Shown here piece after piece: positions 7,387-14,771 of a stretch of DNA of 24,480 nt. Where the stretch lies: assembly GCA_019314005.1 (NCBI GenBank), contig JAFDAE010000009.1:1-24480 (forward strand). Reading direction: 5' to 3'. Made by a program: the position numbers and the translations under genes. The notes beneath the pieces are model-generated. The model saw only the letters and a program-made list of their open reading frames with translations, was not told where the DNA came from and ran no database searches. Every line of letters starts with the position of its first letter. Positions within the stretch are counted from its first letter, which is position 1. This DNA is from Deltaproteobacteria bacterium (GTDB lineage: Bacteria; Desulfobacterota; Desulfobacteria; C00003060; C00003106).

Positions 7387-8883
7387 TCACATCTTTTTCA
7401 GGAACTCTATCATCAACCGTACCCCTGTACCCGTACCGTTTTTTGGAATGTAGTGCCGTTCCTTTTCAAGCCATGACACCCCTGCGATGTCAAGATGGAG
7501 CCATGGAGTCCCCTCAACGAACTTTTCCAAGAATGCTGCCGCAGTGATCGAACCCGCAGGCCTTCCGCCCAGGTTTTTGATGTCCGCAATATCTGATTTT
7601 AAAAGTTCCCGGTATTCGTCGTAAATCGGCAGCCTCCACACGCGTTCATATGTTGCTTCTCCGGCCTTATAAATTGTTTCATATATCTTGTCATCATTGG
7701 TCATGGCGCCGATAACCACATCGCCGAAGGTGATCAGTATCGCGCCGGTAAGGGTAGCAAAATCGATAATCCTGGCCGGTTTGATCTTTTGTACGATATA
7801 CGTGAGGGCATCTGCAAGGATAAGACGACCTTCGGCATCGGTGCTTCCGATTTCCACGGTCTTGCCTGACATGGACGGATAAATATCCCCTGGTTTATAC
7901 GCACGGCTTCCAATCATATTTTCAGTCGCCGGGATCACCCCCACGAGATTTTTTTTCAACTTCAGTCGTGCGGCTCCTTTTATTATGCCGAGCGTCACCG
8001 CCGCGCCGGACATGTCTTCTCGCATGGTTTCGATAAATTTGGTCGGTTTCAGGTTGTATCCGCCTGAGTCAAAGGTAAGCCCTTTCCCTAATATAGCCGT
8101 CTTATCTTTGCTCTTGGGATCCCCCTTATATTCCAGTACAATGAAGCGCGGCTCCAGATTCGACCCTCGGTTTACTGCAAGCAGGAGCCCCATACCGAGT
8201 TTTTCGATCTTTTTTTTATCGAAGACTGTACATTTTAATCCGTGTTCTTTTGCAATAGTCTTTGCCTGACGCGCCAAATATTCCGGACAGACCAGATCTG
8301 CCGTGTCGTTTTGAAGATCGCGGGCATATTTTACAGCATCCGCAATGACCAGTTTTTCGCGCACCGTCTCTTTGACACCTTTTGAGAGATTGCCGACAAA
8401 GGTGATCGATTTTAAGGGCTGATATTTATCTTCTTCCTTTTCAGGAGTCATGTACTTATCAAAAGCATAATCGGCCAGGGAGACGCCCTCTGCAACCGCA
8501 CCGGCAATTTCTACAGGACGTAATCGCTCGCCTCGGCTGAACTCGTCGCAGGCTATTTCCGGAACAACTATAGCAGCTGTGTCGATCTTCATTGCTGCGA
8601 GTTTCTTAGCAACTGCTGCGTACGCCTGTCTGATCGGTTCTGTATTAAGTTCTTCTTTCTTGCCTAAACCGACAAGAAAAATCCTTTTGGGAACGTCCTC
8701 TCTATCGGGATAAAAAAGAGAGACTTCCCCCTTTTTTTTTTTTTTTTCTTTTAAAGCAAGAGCGGGTTTTATTACTCTCTTTAATTTTTCATCTGTTTCT
8801 ATCTCTTTTTCTCCCTCAATAAAAGGAAGAACTAACGTGTCGGCCTTTAGCGCACGCTCCAATTTGGTAAATTTTACTTCCAT
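7387..8883 (-). CDS. pepA: Leucyl aminopeptidase (M17 family)
   Basis: This is a cytosolic two-metal aminopeptidase, normally hexameric, that releases N-terminal residues from peptides. At 498 residues it has the usual length. The variable N-terminal domain (1-170) precedes the catalytic domain with GKGLTFDSGGYNLKP (metal-binding K267 and D272 expected), MREDMSGAA near 287-295 and STDAEGRL at 347-354, which carries the metal acidic residues and the catalytic arginine. The usual motif is NTDAEGRL, so Asn is replaced by Ser at 347. Codons for E46-K51 include a run of 16 adenines followed by five guanines, an unusually slippery coding tract. AGGAG lies 12 bases before the ATG. Confidence 0.95.
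   Translation of the reverse strand: MEVKFTKLERALKADTLVLPFIEGEKEIETDEKLKRVIKPALALKEKKKKKGEVSLFYPDREDVPKRIFLVGLGKKEELNTEPIRQAYAAVAKKLAAMKIDTAAIVVPEIACDEFSRGERLRPVEIAGAVAEGVSLADYAFDKYMTPEKEEDKYQPLKSITFVGNLSKGVKETVREKLVIADAVKYARDLQNDTADLVCPEYLARQAKTIAKEHGLKCTVFDKKKIEKLGMGLLLAVNRGSNLEPRFIVLEYKGDPKSKDKTAILGKGLTFDSGGYNLKPTKFIETMREDMSGAAVTLGIIKGAARLKLKKNLVGVIPATENMIGSRAYKPGDIYPSMSGKTVEIGSTDAEGRLILADALTYIVQKIKPARIIDFATLTGAILITFGDVVIGAMTNDDKIYETIYKAGEATYERVWRLPIYDEYRELLKSDIADIKNLGGRPAGSITAAAFLEKFVEGTPWLHLDIAGVSWLEKERHYIPKNGTGTGVRLMIEFLKKM
8732..8747 (-). repeat. A16 homopolymer inside pepA
   Basis: Sixteen T on the plus strand (A16 on the coding strand), directly followed on the coding strand by G5, encode four AAA lysines and part of their neighbours near residue 50 of PepA. 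Such tracts promote polymerase and replication slippage. The reading frame is intact as given. Confidence 0.95.
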
Positions 8884-8930
8884 ATCTCTCTAATATCTCC
8901 TTTTCTAATCAGACGCCAGCGGGACTCTCT

Positions 8931-9028
8931 TTGACAGGATTAACAGGATTTACAAGATTTTTTATCCTGTCCAACAAAAAAAGGAAATTCCTAAATTCCT
9001 CAATCCCTAAATTCCTCAATCCCTAAAT
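8931..9028. repeat. Composite intergenic repeats between pepA and gspK
   Basis: The 155-bp gap holds an inverted pair GACAGGAT (8933-8940) and ATCCTGTC (8964-8971) around an AT-rich spacer containing a further direct AACAGGATTT match. Then come two and a half tandem copies of the 16-mer CCTAAATTCCTCAATC (8990-9028). Parts recur at 6310-6329 and 3504-3521. The inverted pair could form a hairpin in the gspK-side or pepA-leader transcript. Confidence 0.8.
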
Positions 9029-9038
9029 ACTTTTCCCC

Positions 9039-10046
9039 TTATTCAACTCGCCAACAAAGCACATCAATTCCCTTTTTTCCCTCTCGTTTAACCCTCTCGA
9101 CACAACCTTTCACATGCTTTGTTAGGGAATCCTTGCCTTCTTCGACAGCAATACCGGCATCGCTGGAAATTTCAAAAAACGCGCTTTCAGTAGTTATCAA
9201 ATCCTCATCGATTCTTATATCTCCCATACCAGGAACATTTGTATACCATAAAAGATCAGACAAATCATTCTCTTCCTCCCGGCGATAATCGTCGATCTCC
9301 TCGGCGAGCTCGGCATCCATCCCTTCGGCAAGTGCTTCGAGGATGAGGCGGTCTGTTGTATTGATATTAATCTTGCCGTCGCCGTACGGAGTCAGGCGCT
9401 CGACAATCTTGTTAAAAGTTTTTTGTTCAATATCCTTGAATCCTCTTACCTTACGAAGGGATGCGATGGTTTGTACCGGACCGTTATTACATCTATATGA
9501 AGGTTCTTGGGATTGATAGTAAGAATCTTCCGCGCCCTCCAGGCCGGTTGGTTCATCATCCTTATCGATCCAATCTTTGATAGAATCTACCATAGCAGTC
9601 ACAGTATCCGAATCAATATCAAATGCGGGAAGACTAAAAAACCGCTGAAGCAAGTCTTTCTGTCGTGTCACAACGCTGGAGTTAATATTTCCTAAACTGT
9701 TAATCTGTATCTTTCCGGAACAGTCAGAGATATTCACCGCAATACGAATACCTTCGAAGCCTTCAAGGGTAGATGCCCCTGCCGACATTAAAGCGATATT
9801 TGCCCAGTCTTCTTGCAGGGTGTCATATTCATTATCCTCAGCATCTTCTGCCAAGACCGCCAAGGCACAGTTAAAACCCGATTTAGCAACATAACGGAGG
9901 GTGATCCCGTCGCGCACATTGGCCGCAGCGGTAAAATCAGAGCGCATATCGCTGTTAAAGTCAAGGGCCACAACAACAATGATTGCGATGACCATAAGGA
10001 CCAATATCAGGGCAACACCCCGGTTATTAATAAAGTATTTGTTCAC
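9039..10046 (-). CDS. gspK: Type II secretion minor pseudopilin GspK
   Basis: GspK caps the pseudopilus tip in type II secretion. The 335-residue protein has a short basic leader and prepilin-peptidase site (NNRG before VALILVLMVIAI). It lacks the +5 glutamate that other pseudopilins have, as expected for GspK. A hydrophobic helix is followed by a large periplasmic domain with helix-hairpin-like repeats (CNNGPVQTIASLRKVRGF, YGDGKININTTDRLILEAL) typical of GspK. The start is GTG at 10046. The preceding leader is pure A/T repeat with no Shine-Dalgarno sequence, unlike the other genes of the cluster. It is the last gene of gspF-G-H-I-J-K. Confidence 0.92.
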   Translation of the reverse strand: MNKYFINNRGVALILVLMVIAIIVVVALDFNSDMRSDFTAAANVRDGITLRYVAKSGFNCALAVLAEDAEDNEYDTLQEDWANIALMSAGASTLEGFEGIRIAVNISDCSGKIQINSLGNINSSVVTRQKDLLQRFFSLPAFDIDSDTVTAMVDSIKDWIDKDDEPTGLEGAEDSYYQSQEPSYRCNNGPVQTIASLRKVRGFKDIEQKTFNKIVERLTPYGDGKININTTDRLILEALAEGMDAELAEEIDDYRREEENDLSDLLWYTNVPGMGDIRIDEDLITTESAFFEISSDAGIAVEEGKDSLTKHVKGCVERVKREGKKGIDVLCWRVE

Positions 10047-10062
10047 TTTTAATATTAATTTT

Positions 10063-10090
10063 TAACTTTTAATTCTTAACTTTTAATTCT
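10063..10090. repeat. Two tandem copies of a 14-mer in the gspJ-gspK gap
   Basis: TAACTTTTAATTCT occurs twice head to tail (10063-10076 and 10077-10090), followed and preceded by partial copies. It occupies almost all of the 47-bp gap between the gspJ stop and the gspK GTG and contains no ribosome-binding motif. Confidence 0.85.
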
Positions 10091-10093
10091 TAA

Positions 10094-10801
10094 TTATTCC
10101 CGCCTCCCGATACCGGCAGGTATTGCCACCCCGGTCGCAAAGAGATACGGGGCTTCCTGGTCAGAGGGGTTCAAAAACGACAACCGCACCGTAACCATTG
10201 CAGGGACTTTATGGCCAAACTCCTCAGATCCGGAGTCCCAGTGGTCATAGGAGGTCTCTTTAGCATCATAGTACATAAATTCAACGTTAGTCAGCCTTTC
10301 ACATAAGACCGGACCCTCTGATATCTCGCTTTCCAGATCACTATCCGGGTCGGGTTGATCGCTCCGGCAGAGGGCAAAGACTCCGTTGTTATCTCCTTCT
10401 TTAATATAGTATGCGATCTTTGCAATAGTAGCTTCTTCCGGTCCTTCGTGAAAAGAGAGATGCGCCATGGAGGTAAATACAAGGTTGTCAAAGGTCTTAT
10501 CGCCCACCTCACCCTCTGTCGTGATAAGCCCATAACGAGAACGAGCCTTCTCTTTCTCCTCATCTGTTTCACTGGCAGGGATATAAGGGATATATAGAGA
10601 CTCCAGATCTTCCACGATTCTTTCCATGGCAATACGCGCCATGGCATAGACCTCCGTCTCTCTCGTAGTACTCTCTACAATACTGAATGTTCCGGAATAC
10701 GCCGCATATATGGTTGAAACAACAATGCTGAGAATGAAAACCGCAACCAGAATTTCCAGCAGCGTGAAGCCCCGCTTATTTTCTCCTTCCTTTTTATTCA
10801 T
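10094..10801 (-). CDS. gspJ: Type II secretion minor pseudopilin GspJ
   Basis: GspJ is a minor pseudopilin of the GspH-I-J-K tip complex. The chosen ATG at 10801 gives 235 residues with a basic leader (NKKEGENKRG) and the type IV pilin-like segment FTLLEILVAVFILSIVVSTIYAAY after the cleavage glycine, with Glu at +5. The C-terminal part is a beta-rich periplasmic domain, including VEFMYYDAKETSYDHWDS, as in GspJ proteins. A longer in-frame start at 10870 lies inside gspI and lacks a good context. The gene overlaps gspI by 8 nt (AATGAATAA) with a purine-rich GAGAAAGAGA upstream, so translation is likely coupled. Confidence 0.9.
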   Translation of the reverse strand: MNKKEGENKRGFTLLEILVAVFILSIVVSTIYAAYSGTFSIVESTTRETEVYAMARIAMERIVEDLESLYIPYIPASETDEEKEKARSRYGLITTEGEVGDKTFDNLVFTSMAHLSFHEGPEEATIAKIAYYIKEGDNNGVFALCRSDQPDPDSDLESEISEGPVLCERLTNVEFMYYDAKETSYDHWDSGSEEFGHKVPAMVTVRLSFLNPSDQEAPYLFATGVAIPAGIGRRE

Positions 10802-11165
10802 TCTCTTTCTCGTATTTATAAAATATAACCCGCCGTTCACGGACAAAATTTCCTTTTTTCCAGGTGACAATTAGCTTTACTTTTGTCAGGTCCTTCAGTT
10901 CAGTATCCGATGTGGATACTTCCCACCGATAGTTCGAGAAATCCTCACCAAAGTCTCCATCTGTTCCTTCAACTCCCATGCTTTCAATTTCAGCCATTTT
11001 ACTTTGCGCCAAAAATGATGCCGTGGTTGCCAAACGGGCTTCATTTGCGATGGAGATGCTCTGTGCCTGGGATCTAAAAACTGCTACTAAGGCTATGGCC
11101 AATATTGCCATTGCTACCATAACCTCAAGGAGGGTAAAACCGTTATGGTGGGAATATTGTCTCAT
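10794..11165 (-). CDS. gspI: Type II secretion minor pseudopilin GspI
   Basis: This 123-residue protein is the size of GspI, which nucleates the pseudopilus tip. The leader MRQYSHHNG ends at the prepilin site before FTLLEVMVAMAILAIALVAVF, with Glu at +5. The short soluble domain contains the typical ANEARLATTASFLAQSKMAEIE helix and strand-rich end. The ATG at 11165 overlaps the gspH stop as ATGA, so the two are translationally coupled. It is the shortest pseudopilin in the cluster, as usual. Confidence 0.93.
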   Translation of the reverse strand: MRQYSHHNGFTLLEVMVAMAILAIALVAVFRSQAQSISIANEARLATTASFLAQSKMAEIESMGVEGTDGDFGEDFSNYRWEVSTSDTELKDLTKVKLIVTWKKGNFVRERRVIFYKYEKENE

Positions 11166-11665
11166 TCTATATACTGATTCTCAATCTTCACCTTAGGAAG
11201 AAACGAAGGAAGGAAAAGAGTATAGACGTTGTCACTTCTATCGCCAAGATGAATCAGCGCTTCTTCCACATATCCCCTTGGAGAAAAACGTATTTTAGCG
11301 CTGCCAACCATGACCTTGCCGGAGGGAGAAACAATATCTATGAGATCAACTCCTGATGGGAGCCTTATGCGGGTTACGTCCTCAATTTCTTTGTCATTCA
11401 TATTTGAGGATGTAACCCAGTAGCTCTCAGAATCCAAATCGAAATTTAACCTAAGCTCCTGATGTTCGCGAACGGCATCACTCCTTAATTGCTCGATTGT
11501 GCCGGTCAGCCTGCGCACCGCGGATTTTAAATTACTCGAAAACAATGTCTCTCTAAGTTTGGGGACGGAAATAGTCAGGAAAAGACCTATTAGAACCACA
11601 ACAGCCACGAGCTCAATCAGGGTATAACCTTTATTACTCGATTTCCCAGCTATTGATATCCGCAT
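11162..11665 (-). CDS. gspH: Type II secretion pseudopilin GspH
   Basis: With the ATG at 11665 the product is 167 residues. The leader ([12 protein letters not shown]) precedes [22 protein letters not shown], a prepilin N-terminus with Glu at +5. The rest is a beta-rich GspH-like domain ([17 protein letters not shown]..., [19 protein letters not shown]). An exceptionally purine-rich GGAGGGAGGAGAAGGAAGGG immediately before this ATG decides the start over upstream in-frame codons. The gene begins inside gspG and overlaps it by 32 nt. Assignment as GspH rests on position and fold pattern. Confidence 0.87.
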   Translation of the reverse strand: MRISIAGKSSNKGYTLIELVAVVVLIGLFLTISVPKLRETLFSSNLKSAVRRLTGTIEQLRSDAVREHQELRLNFDLDSESYWVTSSNMNDKEIEDVTRIRLPSGVDLIDIVSPSGKVMVGSAKIRFSPRGYVEEALIHLGDRSDNVYTLFLPSFLPKVKIENQYIE

Positions 11666-12077
11666 CCCTTCCTTCTCCTCCCTCCTGACCGTCAGCGCCG
11701 TACGAAGAGAGATCGCAATCACCATATACGCCTGGCGATAGATAAACGAATTCATTTCCCCATGGGTCCTTGGGTACCCGACCTTTTTCAAGGTACCCGC
11801 CTTCGCGCCATTTGATTGGGAGTACGCCGACTGAAGGAGGCTCCACCAACGCCTGCAGCCCTTGCTCTGTGGAGGGGTATACTCCGTTATCGAGCTTATA
11901 CATTTGTAGGGCTGTCTCCATGCTTACGATTTGCAGCTTTGCCTTTGTTCGCCGGGCTTCTTCCGGTGTACCCATGATTCGGGGAATGATAAGTCCGGCC
12001 AGAATCCCCAAAATGATAATTACCGCCATCAATTCGATTAGTGTGAAACCACGGCTGTTTGCAATATATCTTTTCAT
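11634..12077 (-). CDS. gspG: Type II secretion major pseudopilin GspG
   Basis: GspG forms the shaft of the pseudopilus. The 147-residue protein has leader [10 protein letters not shown] and the strongly conserved [25 protein letters not shown]. It is followed by the GspG signature [22 protein letters not shown] and a calcium-site-like end, [13 protein letters not shown]...[15 protein letters not shown]...INSW. GGAGG seven bases before the ATG supports strong expression, fitting the major subunit. It lies 21 bp downstream of gspF. Confidence 0.96.
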   Translation of the reverse strand: MKRYIANSRGFTLIELMAVIIILGILAGLIIPRIMGTPEEARRTKAKLQIVSMETALQMYKLDNGVYPSTEQGLQALVEPPSVGVLPIKWREGGYLEKGRVPKDPWGNEFVYLSPGVYGDCDLSSYGADGQEGGEGRDADINSWEIE

Positions 12078-12098
12078 AGGTTTCCTCCACGGATCAGT

Positions 12099-13325
12099 TT
12101 ATCTTATCAGGTGGCTCATTTCAAAAATCGGCAGCAGTATCGAAATCACCACGAATCCAACGACTACCGCCATGAGCAAAATCATTATCGGTTCCAACAG
12201 GGAAGTCATTGCCATAATACTCGATTCCACTTCGTTCTCATAGGCATCGGAAACATTAAAAAGCATCTGTTCCAACTCCCCGCTCTGCTCTCCAACCGCT
12301 ATCATTTGCACCACAATGGGTGGAAACACCTCGTCTTGTGCCAGGGATGAGGCAAGATCTCTGCCTTCACTAACATCTTCCCGAGCCCTTTCTATAATGT
12401 CCGAGATTACTACATTATTGACTATGTTCTGTACAATCTCAAGCGCCGACAAAAGCGGAACGCCGTTCTGAAGAAGCGATCCCAGGGTTTGTCCGAAATG
12501 TGTAACAACGATTTTTAGCTTCAAGGCGCCGAAAAGCGGGAGTTTAAGCATGAACCGGTCTCGCATCATCCGCCCCTTCCCTCTCTTTGTGTATCTGGCA
12601 AGAATGACCAGCCCCCCTATAATGATAAGCGCCAGTATCCACCAAAACGATTGCAAAAAATCACTGATCGAAATTAAAATAACTGTCGGCATCGGCAGGG
12701 CCTGTTTCATCTCTGAAAAGACCTGTGTGACCTTAGGAACAACGAACGTCATCAAAAAGAATAGGACCAAGCTACCTATAACAAACATAAAGACAGGATA
12801 GGCAAGAGCTGCTCTGATTTTCCCCCTAAGCGCCTGTTGTTTTTCCCTCAACTCTGCCAATCGGTTGAGAACCACGTCAAGCGTTCCGGAAGCCTCGCCG
12901 GCCCTTACTATGTTTATATAAAACGGAGAAAATATTCTCGGATAACGAGACAATGCTGCTGCTAAGCTTTGTCCTTCATTGACATCTTCTTTGATCCTAA
13001 CAATAACCTTTTTCAACGATTGCTTGGTCGTCTGCTGAATCAATCCGTTCAGGGACGCGACTAAAGGGAGACCTGCGCCAAGTAGGATGCCAAGTTGTCG
13101 AGTCATTACCGTAATATCGTCTGTTGTTACCCTCTTAAACAATCCGGCAAGATCAATCTCTTGACGTGTGGAAATCCGGCTTTGGACCTGTGTCTCCTTT
13201 ACCTCCACAGGGAACAGTCCGGAACCCCTTAACTTTTGTCGTGCAGCAACAATACTGTCGGCATCTGTGATACCACTCCTGTTTCTGCCCCGATCATCAA
13301 GAGCTGTATATTCATAAACAGGCAT
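12099..13325 (-). CDS. gspF: Type II secretion inner-membrane platform protein GspF
   Basis: GspF is the polytopic inner-membrane protein that couples the GspE ATPase to pseudopilus assembly. The 408-residue protein has the expected N-terminal MPVYEYTALDDRGRNRSG segment, and two repeated T2SSF domains starting near 70 (MTRQLGILLGAGLPL) and 270 (FGQTLGSLLQNGVPL). Hydrophobic helices lie near 170-195, 218-240 and 375-400. GGAGG lies 12 bases before the ATG. It is the first gene of the cluster. Upstream is a repeat-filled gap and then argJ on the same strand, so gspE and gspD must be elsewhere. Confidence 0.95.
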   Translation of the reverse strand: MPVYEYTALDDRGRNRSGITDADSIVAARQKLRGSGLFPVEVKETQVQSRISTRQEIDLAGLFKRVTTDDITVMTRQLGILLGAGLPLVASLNGLIQQTTKQSLKKVIVRIKEDVNEGQSLAAALSRYPRIFSPFYINIVRAGEASGTLDVVLNRLAELREKQQALRGKIRAALAYPVFMFVIGSLVLFFLMTFVVPKVTQVFSEMKQALPMPTVILISISDFLQSFWWILALIIIGGLVILARYTKRGKGRMMRDRFMLKLPLFGALKLKIVVTHFGQTLGSLLQNGVPLLSALEIVQNIVNNVVISDIIERAREDVSEGRDLASSLAQDEVFPPIVVQMIAVGEQSGELEQMLFNVSDAYENEVESSIMAMTSLLEPIMILLMAVVVGFVVISILLPIFEMSHLIR

Positions 13326-13367
13326 ATAAACTTAATTCCTCCACTCACAATTGGAATATTGGGCTGC

Positions 13368-13505
13368 TGGAATGTTGGAATGATGGGTTCAACACGGGTT
13401 GCGCGTTTCGGGTTGCGGGTTTAATGGTGAAAGCTGGAAAAAAATCTTGACTCGTAACCCGTAACTCGCAACGAATTCTACTTATTCCATTATTCCAACA
13501 TTCCA
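13368..13505. repeat. 138-bp imperfect palindrome upstream of gspF
   Basis: The outer arms are TGGAATGTTGGAATGATGG (from 13368) and its near reverse complement CCATTATTCCAACATTCCA (ending 13505). Inner arms GGGTTGCGCGTTTCGGGTTGCG and CGTAACCCGTAACTCGCAACG also pair imperfectly. It fills the space between argJ and gspF and could be a small non-autonomous element or a large RNA hairpin in the gspF leader. Confidence 0.75.
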
Positions 13506-13565
13506 TATGGATAGCACACATTGGTCCTCATTAAAAAACCATCATTACGCAATAGGTTGTAGAAT

Positions 13566-14771
13566 TCATGTCCTATAATCAGCATTTATCTTAACATAAT
13601 CAATAGAAAGGTCGCAGGTTAATAGTTCTGCTTTTTCTTCACCTGAATTCAAATCAATGGTAATAGTAAACTGATCGGACTTTAGCACTTTTGTAGCAGC
13701 GGTCTCGGCCTCGTCACCCATGCCGATTCCGGACTTTACCATGCATATATCATCAAAATAGATATCTATCGCATCCGGGTTGATAACAACCCCTGCTCGG
13801 CCCACTGCCGCCATTATCCGGCCCCAGTTGGCATCCTCTCCAAAAATAGCGGTCTTGACCAGGCTGGAGTTGGCCACTGTCTCAGCCACTCCTTTTGCCT
13901 CATCAACAGTACGACCGCCTTTAACAAGAACTGTTACAAGTTTGGTTGCCCCTTCACCGTCTTTTACGATCATACGGGCGAGTTGGCCCAAGAGATCATC
14001 AAGAATATCCTGAAACATCCCGAGAGCCATATCATCTTCAAGGAAAATTCCGGAAAGACCGTTTGCCAGCAACAACACCGTATCATTGGTACTGGTATCT
14101 CCGTCAACCGTTATAATATTAAACGATTTGTCCACTGCAATCGTTAATGATTCCTGCAGGATAGTATGAGATGCACCAATATCGGTACAGATAAAGCATA
14201 GCATAGTCGCCATGTCCGGACGAATCATGCCCGCGCCCTTGGCCATGGCTGTTACAGTAAACTCCTTCCCCGATATAGTACCTTTTTTCGAGACTATCTT
14301 AGGAACCCTGTCTGTGGTCATAATTGCTTCAGCCACTTCTGAAAGGCCTGAGGGGGTCAGATACTGAACGATTCCAGGGATGGCATTTTCAATCTTTGAG
14401 ATGTCTAAAGTCTTTCCAATGACTCCGGTAGAAGCAACCATCACCAGGGACTCATCTATTTGCAGGGCATTCCCTGTAGCTAAGGCCATTGCTTCGGCAT
14501 CCCTCATACCCTGTATTCCAGTACATGCATTGGCATTACCGCTATTTGCCGCAATAGCCTGACATTTCTCCGAATCTATACGTTCTATATCAAAAAATAC
14601 CGGCGCCGCCTTTACACGGTTTCGGGTAAAGACACCCGCAACAGTTGCAGGAACCGTGGAAAAGATTATCCCAAGATCTTTTCCCCCTCCTTTTTTTAAA
14701 CCGGCCGGCCCCGCAGCAGCCAAAAAACCCGGCACCTGTAAATCTTCCACAGTTAGGTTCTCCCACAACAT
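13566..14771 (-). CDS. argJ: Bifunctional ornithine acetyltransferase / N-acetylglutamate synthase
   Basis: ArgJ recycles the acetyl group from N-acetylornithine to glutamate in cyclic arginine synthesis. The 401-residue precursor is normally self-cleaved; the site MATML with nucleophile T189 follows KGAGMIRPD. Other family marks are [24 protein letters not shown] (about 76-84), VASTGVIG and [18 protein letters not shown]. The length is normal. The ATG at 14771 lies inside the end of secA (19-bp overlap) with only a weak purine-rich leader, suggesting coupling to secA translation. Whether it also uses acetyl-CoA cannot be told from sequence. Confidence 0.97.
   Translation of the reverse strand: MLWENLTVEDLQVPGFLAAAGPAGLKKGGGKDLGIIFSTVPATVAGVFTRNRVKAAPVFFDIERIDSEKCQAIAANSGNANACTGIQGMRDAEAMALATGNALQIDESLVMVASTGVIGKTLDISKIENAIPGIVQYLTPSGLSEVAEAIMTTDRVPKIVSKKGTISGKEFTVTAMAKGAGMIRPDMATMLCFICTDIGASHTILQESLTIAVDKSFNIITVDGDTSTNDTVLLLANGLSGIFLEDDMALGMFQDILDDLLGQLARMIVKDGEGATKLVTVLVKGGRTVDEAKGVAETVANSSLVKTAIFGEDANWGRIMAAVGRAGVVINPDAIDIYFDDICMVKSGIGMGDEAETAATKVLKSDQFTITIDLNSGEEKAELLTCDLSIDYVKINADYRT

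Noticed and set aside
8732..8747. T16 run as an intrinsic terminator
   Set aside because: It lies inside pepA coding sequence with no GC-rich hairpin before it.
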